The notes beneath the pieces were generated by a model. The model was given only the letters and a program-made list of their open reading frames with translations. It had not been told where the DNA came from and searched no databases. This document shows, piece after piece, positions 35,749 through 44,106 of a stretch of DNA of 64,000 nucleotides; the stretch's first letter is position 1; every line of letters starts with the position of its first letter. The stretch is from an uncultured Bacteriovoracaceae bacterium (GTDB lineage Bacteria; Bdellovibrionota; Bacteriovoracia; Bacteriovoracales; Bacteriovoracaceae). The translations under genes and the position numbers were made by a program. The stretch covers positions 186,001-250,000 of the forward strand of contig CALHBF010000013.1 in assembly GCA_937931205.1 (NCBI GenBank), written 5' to 3'.

Positions 35749-36104
35749 TGATTTTAAATAGAGAGTCTTATTTAAGAGCATCCTTTTTCCGCAGATACTG
35801 GCTAAGACGTCAAGCGGCCAAGCTTCGTCTTCAGTCACCTTTTTATCAAGCAGGAATGTTTCAATTAAGTGAAAAAACAACGCTGGTACCAGAGTTTACC
35901 GCTTCTGCGAAAGATCTGGCCGAGTTCGCTGATGCTAAAAAACTAGAAAGAATTTGTCCTACTTCCGCTCTTACAGTAACTACTCAGAAGATTGAGATCA
36001 AAGAAAAGAATTGTATCGGCTGTATGGAATGTGTGAAAGCTAGCCCTGAAAATTTTTTTCGAATTAAGGATGAAAAATTTCCTGACGTTCCTGATACCAA
36101 TTAA
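35748..36104 (+). CDS. Ferredoxin-like protein with one [4Fe-4S] site
   Basis: 118 residues. Basic N-terminal region (RRYWLRRQAAKLR), then ERICPTSALTV and KNCIGCMECVKASPENF. Four cysteines (CP plus CxxCxxC) can hold a single [4Fe-4S] cluster; the second cluster of NuoI/HyfH-type proteins is missing. The ATG overlaps the last base of the NuoCD-like stop. It would pass electrons to or from the NuoCD-like protein. The end overlaps the convergent aat gene by 41 bases. Confidence 0.75.
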   Translation: MILNRESYLRASFFRRYWLRRQAAKLRLQSPFYQAGMFQLSEKTTLVPEFTASAKDLAEFADAKKLERICPTSALTVTTQKIEIKEKNCIGCMECVKASPENFFRIKDEKFPDVPDTN

Positions 36105-36732
36105 GATTTTTGATCTTCTCGATAAAATATTCTCTGGGAATATATTTACCGCCAAAAAGCTCCACCACACTGGTGATCATCTGAGTATCAAGGAATGGAA
36201 TGCCTTTTGATTTAAGAAGTAGGCAAAGAGAATAAAGAGCAAATTTCGAAGCGCCATCCTCTTTCATAAACATCGATTCTCCAGAAACAAACTGCCCCAT
36301 TGAGACTCCATAAAGTCCGCCCACTAATTCTTTTTTTTCATTCCAAACTTCAACCGAATAGGCGAGTTTGTGATGGAAAAGGTCAATATAGGCCGCTTCC
36401 AATTCTTCCAGAATCCACGTGGTTCTCTGACCTTTTCTTTTTATCTTACTGCAATTATGAATGACCGATTCAAAGTCAGTGTTAAACGTTACGGTGAAGG
36501 GACAAGTTTTTAAAAACTTTTTAAAAGAACGTGGCAGATGAAAGTCTGAGAGTTCAATGATGCCTCTTGGGTCCGGGGAGAACCAGACATGAGGGTATTT
36601 TTTTGAGATGGGCCAGGGGAAGATTCCTTGGGAATAAGCACTCATGAGCATATCAACTTTGAAATCTCCTCCGACAGCTACAATGCCATCAGGATCGGCG
36701 CTATCTACCGGAGGAAAATTGATTTCTCTCAT
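36064..36732 (-). CDS. aat: Leucyl/phenylalanyl-tRNA-protein transferase
   Basis: 222 residues. FPPVDSADPDGIVAVGGD, AYSQGIFPWP, WFSPDPRGIIEL, the GGLYGVSMGQFVSGESMF block and LDTQMITSVVELFGGKYIPREYF are diagnostic of Aat. The enzyme adds Leu or Phe from aminoacyl-tRNA to N-terminal Lys/Arg of proteins, marking them for ClpS/ClpAP. It overlaps the upstream ureohydrolase gene by 4 bases, so it is in an operon with it and with the dehydrogenase. Normal length. Confidence 0.95.
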   Translation of the reverse strand: MREINFPPVDSADPDGIVAVGGDFKVDMLMSAYSQGIFPWPISKKYPHVWFSPDPRGIIELSDFHLPRSFKKFLKTCPFTVTFNTDFESVIHNCSKIKRKGQRTTWILEELEAAYIDLFHHKLAYSVEVWNEKKELVGGLYGVSMGQFVSGESMFMKEDGASKFALYSLCLLLKSKGIPFLDTQMITSVVELFGGKYIPREYFIEKIKNLNWYQERQEIFHP

Positions 36733-37802
36733 TTTTTGAGAACCTCAATCAATGCACGAGTGATGTCACCTGCAACACCAAGGGCCGCTTTTTGATCTCG
36801 AGGATTAACTCCTTCGGGAAGAACAAAGGGTGCCACTTCCATAATATCGGCTCCCGTGATCCTGTATTCCTTCTTTAAGAGATGAAAAAGTGCAATGCAG
36901 TCACTTGGAATAAGGCCATTCTTTTCAGGAGTCCCCGTAGCGCTGGCATAAAGTTCATCAAGGGCATCAATGTCAAAGCTGATATAGATTTCTTCAACCC
37001 CGAGTTTGGAGAATTGTTTTTTGATTTTTTCAAAAACTTTTACCACACCCATCTTGTTGAATTCATCGGCCCAAATTTGTTCAACACCAAGAGTTGTCTT
37101 CCAGTGTTTCTTATTTTTACCAGATGAGCGAATCCCAAGCTGAACAATATGATCAGTAGTCTTTAAGTATTTTAGAATTTGATTGGTCCATGTTCCAAAA
37201 CAGAAATCAATCCCAAGACGAGTATTAAGAAGATCAGTGTGTGCATCAAAGTGAACAACAGCTGCTTTGGATTTTACTTTTCTTGTTTCCAGCCAAGATT
37301 TAACTAATGGGTAGGAAATAGAGTGGTCTCCACCCAATCCTAAAATATGTGCTTGGGGAAACTTTTTATAGACATCAAAGGTTGTCTTCTCAGTAATAGA
37401 AAGAGGAGAGACTGGAAGTTTGCAGATCTTACCAAACATGGCCTTCTGACATTTTTTGATTGTTTCATCATTGAGATACTTATCATGAAGAAGGTGAGGG
37501 ATAACTCTTACATCTCCCAGATCATGAAATAATTTTTTGTCTTCGATAATTTCCTGACGAAGTAGAAGCGGTCCCCAGTTAGCTCCTCGCTGGATTCCTC
37601 CTCCACAATCAGAGGGAATTCCCAGGAGCATCGGTTTGGAATCATCAATTTTATCGAGACTCTCTTCCCACTTGGCCTTGGCAGCTTCTGTTTTTGACGT
37701 TTTATAGTAAGCACGAAACAGTTTTTCTTTTTTGTCCTGTGCTGTATGAACTGTGAATACTCCATTACCAGGAATGGTGAGGATGTTTTTTAGATCTTTC
37801 AA
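36729..37802 (-). CDS. Ureohydrolase (arginase/agmatinase family)
   Basis: 357 residues with all Mn-binding motifs of the family: GLGGDHSIS, VVHFDAHTD and ISFDIDALD, plus TGTPEKNGL (the family's T-G-T-P-E loop). The N-terminal 70 residues extend beyond the usual agmatinase length. The substrate may be agmatine, arginine, formiminoglutamate or another guanidine compound and cannot be decided here. A second ureohydrolase next to speE (42.2 kb) is the better agmatinase candidate. Overlaps the dehydrogenase gene by 4 bases upstream and aat by 4 bases downstream. Confidence 0.85.
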   Translation of the reverse strand: MKDLKNILTIPGNGVFTVHTAQDKKEKLFRAYYKTSKTEAAKAKWEESLDKIDDSKPMLLGIPSDCGGGIQRGANWGPLLLRQEIIEDKKLFHDLGDVRVIPHLLHDKYLNDETIKKCQKAMFGKICKLPVSPLSITEKTTFDVYKKFPQAHILGLGGDHSISYPLVKSWLETRKVKSKAAVVHFDAHTDLLNTRLGIDFCFGTWTNQILKYLKTTDHIVQLGIRSSGKNKKHWKTTLGVEQIWADEFNKMGVVKVFEKIKKQFSKLGVEEIYISFDIDALDELYASATGTPEKNGLIPSDCIALFHLLKKEYRITGADIMEVAPFVLPEGVNPRDQKAALGVAGDITRALIEVLKK

Positions 37803-38743
37803 ATGATAACTCCCTCTCTGAATTTAGAACTAAGAAGTTCTGAATGGTATTTAAGTTTAAATGTCTCAAGATCAAGGTTCATGAAGTTCTCAAGTACCTT
37901 GTATTCAAAATCAATGAGAGCAGCATCTAGTTCTTGATAAACACCTGCAATATGACTTGATTTGATGACTTGCGGAGTATTGATCCACTCTTCACCGAAT
38001 GGCTCTTTGGCAAATACATCAAGGTAAGCCGACGCATCTGAATGAAGTGCAAGGTAGTTTTTGAGGTCTTGTTCATTAACTAAACCACCTCGGGCCCCGT
38101 TAATGAAAGTTTCAAAAGAGAGATGTGAGAAGAGTTCTTTGTTAAACATCTGGCGGTTCAGGTCATTAAGACCGCAACAAACGATCAAAGCAAGGTATTC
38201 TTTTTTCTCTAGTTCTTTAAAACTCTTATGATGATTCTCGAGATACGGATCAACGATATGAACTTGTACTCCGATGGCCCGCAGAGAAGCGCTGACTTTT
38301 TTCCCAATGTGGCCGTGTCCGAAAATTACAACTTCTTTTTTATGAAGAAGAGTGCGATTCCAATGACGTTTTTTATCCCAACTCTGATGTACAGGACGCT
38401 TGAGAGCTGCTTCCCAGAAAGAGCCAAGAATCCATTCTGCTACTGCATTGGCCCTAATCTCATGGCCCACGACTACTGGGATGTTTGAGATAAGTTGATA
38501 ATCTCGGGCAAGGTTATCATAGCCTGAGTTGGGATGAATAATGAGCTTGGTTTGGGGGAGAAGTTTTTTAAATTGCTCTAATTTTGTATGAGTGTTGGTG
38601 ATTAGGATCAAGGGGGAGTCATCACAACTCTCAGGATTAGTGTACCTAAGTCCTAGAGATTCCAATGCTTCCTTCTCTCTTTGCAGAAAGTTGGGGTCTT
38701 GGTAGCTTGAGAGATTTAATCGAGTGAGCTGAAAGCTTTTCAT
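37799..38743 (-). CDS. D-2-hydroxyacid dehydrogenase family protein
   Basis: 314 residues. The NAD-binding fold is marked by VVIFGHGHIGKKVSASL, with the acidic residue in VHIVDPY for NAD. Catalytic elements are NGARGGLVNEQDL (Arg), DVFAKEPF (Glu) and SSHIAG (His). The substrate-binding half has HPNSGYDNL instead of the usual G-x-G-x-DN, and VVGHEIRANAVAEWILGSFW. Substrate unknown; relatives include PdxB, SerA and GhrB. First gene of the minus-strand operon with the ureohydrolase and aat; map is divergent. Confidence 0.8.
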   Translation of the reverse strand: MKSFQLTRLNLSSYQDPNFLQREKEALESLGLRYTNPESCDDSPLILITNTHTKLEQFKKLLPQTKLIIHPNSGYDNLARDYQLISNIPVVVGHEIRANAVAEWILGSFWEAALKRPVHQSWDKKRHWNRTLLHKKEVVIFGHGHIGKKVSASLRAIGVQVHIVDPYLENHHKSFKELEKKEYLALIVCCGLNDLNRQMFNKELFSHLSFETFINGARGGLVNEQDLKNYLALHSDASAYLDVFAKEPFGEEWINTPQVIKSSHIAGVYQELDAALIDFEYKVLENFMNLDLETFKLKYHSELLSSKFREGVII

Positions 38744-38788
38744 GACTACTAAATTAGCGTATAAGGTATTAAAAGATAAGGAAGAAAA

Positions 38789-39574
38789 ATGATTACTATC
38801 AAATCTGCGCGTGAAATCGAAATCATGAGAGAGTCATGCAAAATTGCTGCAAAAACTCTGCACTTTTTAGGTAAAAATCTAAAAATTGGCATGAGCACGG
38901 AAGATATTGATAAAATGTGTCATACCTATATGACCAATCGTGGGGTAATTCCTGCGACTCTTGGTTATCATGGTTTTCCTAAGTCTCTTTGTACCAGCCG
39001 AAACGAAGTTATTTGTCATGGAATCCCTGATCCCAAAGAATTTATCAAAGATGGTGATATTATCAATCTAGATGTAACTGGAATCTGGAAAGGTTTTCAT
39101 GGAGACACCAACGCAACTTTTCTCATGGGGAATGTTAAACCAGAAGTAAAAAAACTGGTGGATGTTACTCACGAATGTATGATGGCCGGAATCGCTCAGT
39201 GTCGTCCAGGTGGACGTATTGGAGATATCGGTGCGGTTATCGAAGAAATGGCACATGATAATGGTTTCACAGTTGTTCATGAGTATTGTGGACATGGAAT
39301 TGGCAGAAAGTTTCATGAAGATCCTCAGATTGTTCACGTAGGTATTCGTGGAACAGGTGTGGAGATGAGACCTGGCATGACTTTCACTGTAGAGCCGATG
39401 ATCAATCTTGGTAAACGTCATTGCAAGGTTCTAGGTGATGATTGGACGGTTGTTACGAAAGATAAATCTTGGTCTGCTCAATTTGAGCATACAATTCTTA
39501 TTACCGAGACCGGATACGAGATTCTGACACAGTTTTCTCCGGACGAATGGACGGAAGCGGATGACAAACTTTAA
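38789..39574 (+). CDS. map: Methionine aminopeptidase type I
   Basis: 261 residues. The metal ligands appear in order: INLDVTGIWKGFHGDTNATF (two Asp), GHGIGRKFHEDPQIVHVG (His), FTVEPMINLG (Glu) and SAQFEHTILIT (Glu). Removes N-terminal Met from new proteins. AAGGAAG precedes the ATG. The next gene overlaps by 14 bases. Confidence 0.96.
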   Translation: MITIKSAREIEIMRESCKIAAKTLHFLGKNLKIGMSTEDIDKMCHTYMTNRGVIPATLGYHGFPKSLCTSRNEVICHGIPDPKEFIKDGDIINLDVTGIWKGFHGDTNATFLMGNVKPEVKKLVDVTHECMMAGIAQCRPGGRIGDIGAVIEEMAHDNGFTVVHEYCGHGIGRKFHEDPQIVHVGIRGTGVEMRPGMTFTVEPMINLGKRHCKVLGDDWTVVTKDKSWSAQFEHTILITETGYEILTQFSPDEWTEADDKL

Positions 39575-40331
39575 GACACTACCTGCATCTCATTATAGAA
39601 AGACTCTCTTGGCCCCAACAGTCACTGTTGAAGGCTTTGAGTTTAGACTCTCTCTACGCTTTGATAAAAAAGAGAATCTTCTTGAGGCCCGTTATCAAGG
39701 AGCTGAGAATGTTTGGCTTACTTCTCTTTGTTACCTCATTGAGGGGAAGAACTTTTTAGAATTAAAAAAAATTACAACATCTTCTTTGTTTGAAGCTTTT
39801 AAAGATGATCAGGATTTTCTTGAGTGTTTCGAAGATCTTCAATCAAAAGTAATGCATCCTTCATTTGAGCTGCTTCATCTGGCCCTTGATACTTATAAGG
39901 GGAATTTAAGAAGCTATAAAGATCATTCGAAGGTTGTCTGTCGATGTTCTGGAGCAACAGAAGAAGATATTGTTGCTGTTATTCATGAATCAACTTCATT
40001 GAATGAACTTTCACTTAAATCAAAAGCTGGACTCGGTTGCCGCAGTTGTATCAAACAACTTGAGAAATACTTTGCCCGCCAAAAAGCAAGACGCTTTAAA
40101 GAAAAAACCAATGCAACTTGGATTGAAGAAATTCAAAACCATTTAGCACTTTTTCATTTGAGTGGACTTGAAATTAAATCTTTCAGCAATGGGATACTGA
40201 CTCTGCATTTTGGCAGCAAGCTTTCACAGCGAGAAGAAGAAGATCTGACTTTAAAACTTCAAGATCACTTTGAAGCTTTAGATCCTGACTTATCGGTGCT
40301 CTTAGCTTTTTCTTTTGCACAGGCCTTGTAG
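39561..40331 (+). CDS. NifU-like protein keeping only the BFD [2Fe-2S] domain
   Basis: 256 residues. The central motif VVCRCSGATEEDI ... SKAGLGCRSC (C127, C129, C160, C163) is a complete BFD-like [2Fe-2S] domain. The flanking regions have the lengths and strand patterns of the NifU IscU-like N-domain (LLEARYQGAENVWLTSL) and Nfu C-domain (EIKSFSNGILTLHFG), but IscU-type and CxxC cysteines are missing. So the NifU layout is kept while both scaffold sites are lost. It could be an electron or cluster carrier. Overlaps map by 14 bases and the convergent gene by 67 bases. Confidence 0.65.
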   Translation: MTNFKTLPASHYRKTLLAPTVTVEGFEFRLSLRFDKKENLLEARYQGAENVWLTSLCYLIEGKNFLELKKITTSSLFEAFKDDQDFLECFEDLQSKVMHPSFELLHLALDTYKGNLRSYKDHSKVVCRCSGATEEDIVAVIHESTSLNELSLKSKAGLGCRSCIKQLEKYFARQKARRFKEKTNATWIEEIQNHLALFHLSGLEIKSFSNGILTLHFGSKLSQREEEDLTLKLQDHFEALDPDLSVLLAFSFAQAL

Positions 40332-40870
40332 TAAAGAGGGTAGTCTTTTAAGCGATTGAAAATATCGAGCTCTTTTCTGGCAAAGATCTGAGAAATATCG
40401 ACTTCATCTTCCAGATACTTTATCTCGTCCAATAGCTTGGGAAGTTTTGGAATACTATCATTTAAGCAATTAGGTGTCGGTGAGAGCATCTGCACTTGCG
40501 AGACGAAGTTTAAAAAGATTTCTTTTGAGCCAATGATGAAATCATCAATCATTCCTTGAGTGATAGATTTCTGCAGTCCTGCTTGAGTATTGATGAAAAG
40601 GGATTTTCCTTGAATCAAAATCTGTTCAAGCAGTTTTAAGCTTTCATGATCTTTCCCGCTGCAAATTTTTCTCAAATCAACCTGATTAATACGTACACCG
40701 GGAATCTGAATGAGTTCAGAAATGAGTCGTTGGTTGAGGTTAAAAATAGGGCCAGCAACCTTCTGCTCGTGCAAGCGGGCTTCCTCAATGCCTAAACAGC
40801 GTAGAATACTGAAGCTTTCAGCATAAAGGTTCGTTGTTGAGAGCAATAAGAGGGTGTAAATAAACTTCAT
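40265..40870 (-). CDS. Secreted/periplasmic protein of unknown function
   Basis: 201 residues from the ATG at 40870, chosen because it starts a signal peptide (MKFIYTLLLLSTTNLYA); the longer frame upstream runs into tatC. The mature part is mainly helical, has cysteines in ILRCLGIE, RKICSGKD, TPNCLND and YKACAKE, and ends with a Lys/Ser tail. No family recognised. Divergent from tatC; its last 67 bases overlap the NifU-like gene. Confidence 0.55.
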   Translation of the reverse strand: MKFIYTLLLLSTTNLYAESFSILRCLGIEEARLHEQKVAGPIFNLNQRLISELIQIPGVRINQVDLRKICSGKDHESLKLLEQILIQGKSLFINTQAGLQKSITQGMIDDFIIGSKEIFLNFVSQVQMLSPTPNCLNDSIPKLPKLLDEIKYLEDEVDISQIFARKELDIFNRLKDYPLYYKACAKEKAKSTDKSGSKASK

Positions 40871-40943
40871 ATTTCTTGATTCTAATGCTAATTTGAAGAA
40901 AAAATAAGGCAGAAAATACTTCACCAGTTGTGCCCGGGGTCCT

Positions 40944-41690
40944 ATGAAAGAGATGAGTCTCATTGAACATTTAGAAGAGCTACGAGTCAGGATTATTAGA
41001 ATCCTCGTGATTCTGGTTGTGTCTTTCTCCATTTGTTACGCTCTATCCTCTGAGATCTCCGAAATTCTCTTAGTGCCTTTGCGTAAGGCCATTGGAGCTA
41101 GCGGTAAGGTTGTATTTACTGGACTGCTAGATAAGATTTTGGCCGAGCTTCAGATTGCCTTCTGGTCTTGTGTACTATTAGCGTCACCTTTTTGGTTTCG
41201 TGAAGTATGGCTATTCATTAGACCTGGGCTTTATGAAGAAGAGGCCAAGGTTGTTCGCCCTTTTCTATTCGTTGGCTTCTTTCTCTTTTTGGCCGGCGTG
41301 GCCTTTGGTTACTTTGTGATTTTCCCATTCACTTTCTCCACCCTCATGGAATATGGCGTGCAGAATGTGGATGCTATGCTGAGCCTCAAGGACTACCTCT
41401 TGTTGGCCTCTCAGGTACTTGTCTTTTTAGGTATCCTTTTCCAGCTTCCTAATGTGATGCTCATCCTAGGTTTTATGAACCTAGTGACCAAATACTCACT
41501 AAGGTCATGGCGCCGTTATATCGCTGTTATTTTCGCAGTAGCAGCAGCAGTTCTTACTCCACCAGATCCACTTAGCATGATGTGTGTTTGGATTCCTATG
41601 ATGATTCTCTATGAAGTAGGGATTCTAGCAGTGGCGTGGATTGTTCACCCTTATTTAGAAAGAAAACATATGGGTAGTGAAGTCGTCTAA
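40944..41690 (+). CDS. tatC: Twin-arginine translocase subunit TatC
   Basis: 248 residues, six membrane helices. The N-terminal MSLIEHLEELRVRIIRI (signal-binding site) and FWFREVWLFIRPGLYEEE with the functional Phe/Glu region are conserved, as are FGYFVIFPF and AVLTPPDPLSMM. ATG 40953 with GAAAGAG before it is an alternative start. No tatA/tatB genes lie in this window. The stop shares CTAA with the convergent gene. Confidence 0.95.
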   Translation: MKEMSLIEHLEELRVRIIRILVILVVSFSICYALSSEISEILLVPLRKAIGASGKVVFTGLLDKILAELQIAFWSCVLLASPFWFREVWLFIRPGLYEEEAKVVRPFLFVGFFLFLAGVAFGYFVIFPFTFSTLMEYGVQNVDAMLSLKDYLLLASQVLVFLGILFQLPNVMLILGFMNLVTKYSLRSWRRYIAVIFAVAAAVLTPPDPLSMMCVWIPMMILYEVGILAVAWIVHPYLERKHMGSEVV

Positions 41691-42013
41691 GCGACTTCAC
41701 TCTGTTCCTCTTCTTCCTCTTCTTCTTCAAGTTCATTACTACCTTGATAGCTGATATGATCAGAACTAAATGACCAATTATCGAGTTCACCGACAATCAT
41801 AAAACCAGGGAGAATACTCATAAACTCCTGAATCATGCCATCGATTTGTTGAGCACTGAAATCCGAACCATCATAATGATAGAGAGCTCCAGTTAGTCTT
41901 ATTTCTTTACCGCTACATGAGTACTGACAAAATGAGAGATCGACACCATTTCGATTTAAGACTCTGCGTACTTCTTTACTGCTTTCCATACGGGACATTT
42001 TTTTTTGTGTCAT
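41687..42013 (-). CDS. Small protein with poly-Glu tail, unknown function
   Basis: 108 residues. N-terminal half has helix-strand pattern (RRVLNRNGVDLSFCQYSC, EIRLTGALYHYDG, FSAQQIDGMIQEFMSI) reminiscent of small alpha/beta domains such as BON, without a convincing match. C-terminal LEEEEEEEE tail. No signal peptide. Convergent with tatC, sharing four bases at the stops; divergent region of 160 bases toward speB's 3' end. Confidence 0.45.
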   Translation of the reverse strand: MTQKKMSRMESSKEVRRVLNRNGVDLSFCQYSCSGKEIRLTGALYHYDGSDFSAQQIDGMIQEFMSILPGFMIVGELDNWSFSSDHISYQGSNELEEEEEEEEQSEVA

Positions 42014-42136
42014 AGGTTCTCTTCGTTAAGAGTGAAAGTCCTATTGTCCGTGAGAGTGGTAAACTGATAGCGATAAAAAATGGGGAAGTTTGATTATTTA
42101 AAAGATATTGAGGGGTTAGCGCGGAAGAGGCAAGAT

Positions 42137-42161
42137 CCAAAGAGGCTAAATGCCCCTTTGG
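42137..42161 (-). terminator. Terminator-like hairpin after speE-speB
   Basis: Ten-base stem (42137-42146 with 42152-42161, loop of five) lies 15 bases after the speB stop. It is fully paired only in minus-strand RNA (one G-U pair); plus-strand RNA has an A-C mismatch. No T-tract follows, so it may be a 3'-end stabiliser or weak terminator. Confidence 0.4.
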
Positions 42162-42175
42162 AAAAGCCAAAAAGA

Positions 42176-43069
42176 TTAGTTCATTGCCAAGATTACTTCT
42201 CGAACGACCTTAGATGCAAAACAAGAAGAGTTTCCAGTGGCATCAAGCATTGGAGCAAGTTCTACGACATCCGCTCCAACAAAATTCTTGCGATCAAGGA
42301 TCTTTAAGATCTTCATAAAACCGTGGAAATCCTCACCACCGGCCTCAGGGGTTCCTGTTCCAGGGAAGAAACCAGGATCGAAGAAATCAAGATCAAGCGT
42401 CAGATAAATGGGACGATTGTCATCAATGCCTTCTAACCACTCACAACACTCTTTTAGAGATGTTGCTAGCGTCTTATTCTCTTTCATCCAGTTAAACTCT
42501 GTGCGAGGTCCAGAACGAATTCCGTATTGGATCAGGCGATTCTTCGGTGTGAAGTGATCGAGCACACGACGAATGATGGCCGCATGTGAATATTTTTCTT
42601 CAAGATATCCATCACGAAGATCAGTGTGAGCATCAAGATGAAGGACAACAAGATCAGGATAATCATTAAGATACTTAACGATTGGGCCGTAAGAAATCGA
42701 GTGTTCACCACCAAGAGTAACAAACTTGATCTGATCTTTTACAAGGTTGAGGTCTTTGACCATATCCATGAAAAAATCATTCGTGATGTGCCACTTTGAT
42801 GGGTAAATAGGAAGATCTCCCATTGTGATGATATTGTAGTCTTGAGTGTCTTTATCTAAATAAGGAGAGTAGTCCTCAAGTCCATAACTCGCTTCACGAA
42901 TCGCACCTGGAGCAAAACGAGCGCCTGGGCGAAATGAAGTAGTTCCATCAAAACAAAAACCAATAATGTGAGTTGAGTGCGAATAGATTGCTTCCGCATA
43001 CTCTGTGCCGATAAAAGGTTTACCGGGCTCAAGGCCTTCAACTTCTTTAATTAAACGAGGTTCAGTCAC
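42176..43069 (-). CDS. speB: Agmatinase (ureohydrolase)
   Basis: 297 residues from GTG 43069, chosen because AGGAG sits 7 bases upstream and this start lies just after the speE stop; an ATG at 43087 would overlap speE. Mn motifs: LGGEHSIS, VLHLDAHTD and LTLDLDFFDP, plus GTGTPEAGG. Agmatinase releases urea from agmatine to give putrescine. Its position right behind speE makes this the polyamine pathway enzyme. Length is normal. Confidence 0.88.
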   Translation of the reverse strand: MTEPRLIKEVEGLEPGKPFIGTEYAEAIYSHSTHIIGFCFDGTTSFRPGARFAPGAIREASYGLEDYSPYLDKDTQDYNIITMGDLPIYPSKWHITNDFFMDMVKDLNLVKDQIKFVTLGGEHSISYGPIVKYLNDYPDLVVLHLDAHTDLRDGYLEEKYSHAAIIRRVLDHFTPKNRLIQYGIRSGPRTEFNWMKENKTLATSLKECCEWLEGIDDNRPIYLTLDLDFFDPGFFPGTGTPEAGGEDFHGFMKILKILDRKNFVGADVVELAPMLDATGNSSCFASKVVREVILAMN

Positions 43070-43073
43070 GCTA

Positions 43074-43931
43074 TTACTCCTGACCAATCATGGTTTTGTG
43101 GAAATTTGAAATTGAGAATGTGCCTTTGTGCCAATCCATGTTGTACCATTTAAGGTTTCTTTGAATTGATTCCATATTTGCTACTTTCTCTGGATTTAAA
43201 TCAGTTGCTCTGTATTTTTTAGAAGAGAAACCAAATGTCCAATAAACACCAGGGTAGATTAGCATCGGAGCATTGAAAGAGTTAACAACTGGAAATACTT
43301 TTCTCATGTTGTTGTAGATATTTTTAATACCCCATTCATCCAGAAATGGATTCTCTGTCTGGTTCATCATGATTCCGTCTTCAGTCAGAGCATTGTAAAC
43401 GTCACCGTAGAACTCATCAGTAAATAGACCTGAAGCAAAGTCCACTGGGTCAGTTGAATCAACTACGATGATGTCGTATTCACCCTTAGCACGCTTGATG
43501 AAAGCAAAGCCATCTTCTGGTAGGACACGCACACGTGAATCACTTAGACCGCTTGTGCAATCTGGGAAATATTTTTTTGAAACTTCGATTACGCGCTCAT
43601 CGATCTCAACAAGATCAATGCGCTCGATATCTTTGTGTTTAACAAATTCACGAACCACACCACCGTCACCACCACCGATGATCAGGACTTTTTTGCAGTT
43701 GCGGCTTACCATATAAGGGATGTGCGAAACAACTTCGTGATAAACGAATTCATCTTTATCAGAAACCATTGTCTTGCCATCAAGTAGAAGCAGACGTCCA
43801 ACTGACTCTGTTTCTAAAACATCAATCTTTTGGAATTTTGATTGTTCAGAGTGAAGAACTTCTTTCACTTTAAATCCCATAGCAAATTTGTTGTGAAAAG
43901 ATTCTTCGACAAACCAGTTATCTACGTTCAT
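43074..43931 (-). CDS. speE: Spermidine synthase
   Basis: 285 residues. Decarboxylated-SAM and putrescine site motifs: FVYHEVVSHIPY, VLIIGGGDGGVVREFVKH, DLVEIDERVIEVSK, EDGFAFI and DIIVVDSTDPVDFASGLF. Transfers aminopropyl to putrescine. First gene of the speE-speB operon with a good promoter upstream and GGAG before the ATG. Confidence 0.95.
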   Translation of the reverse strand: MNVDNWFVEESFHNKFAMGFKVKEVLHSEQSKFQKIDVLETESVGRLLLLDGKTMVSDKDEFVYHEVVSHIPYMVSRNCKKVLIIGGGDGGVVREFVKHKDIERIDLVEIDERVIEVSKKYFPDCTSGLSDSRVRVLPEDGFAFIKRAKGEYDIIVVDSTDPVDFASGLFTDEFYGDVYNALTEDGIMMNQTENPFLDEWGIKNIYNNMRKVFPVVNSFNAPMLIYPGVYWTFGFSSKKYRATDLNPEKVANMESIQRNLKWYNMDWHKGTFSISNFHKTMIGQE

Positions 43932-44004
43932 GAGCGTCTCCTTAAATTTTTGATCAGGGCTTATTTATCGCAAAATACCCTTTTTAAAAAGCAAAACAGG
44001 GGGG

Positions 44005-44033
44005 AAAATACTTAATTTCTTGCCTTGAGTCAA
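44005..44033 (-). promoter_or_regulatory. Sigma-70 promoter of speE-speB
   Basis: TTGACT (complement of 44028-44033), 17-base spacer, TATTTT (complement of 44005-44010), about 75 bases before the speE ATG. Confidence 0.6.
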
Positions 44034-44106
44034 AGTTTTAACTCCCACTTATGGAGGAAAGTGATTATTATGGGAATTGTTAGCCGTTAAAAAAGGATAC
44101 TTGAGT

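Noticed and set aside
40871-41032. Upstream extension of the minus-strand secreted protein
   Set aside because: It is antisense to tatC's start, and the signal peptide begins at 40870.
42080-42307. 75-residue plus-strand ORF starting MGKFDYLKDIEG
   Set aside because: More than half lies antisense to speB and the rest contains the speB 3' hairpin. No good ribosome-binding site or conservation clue.
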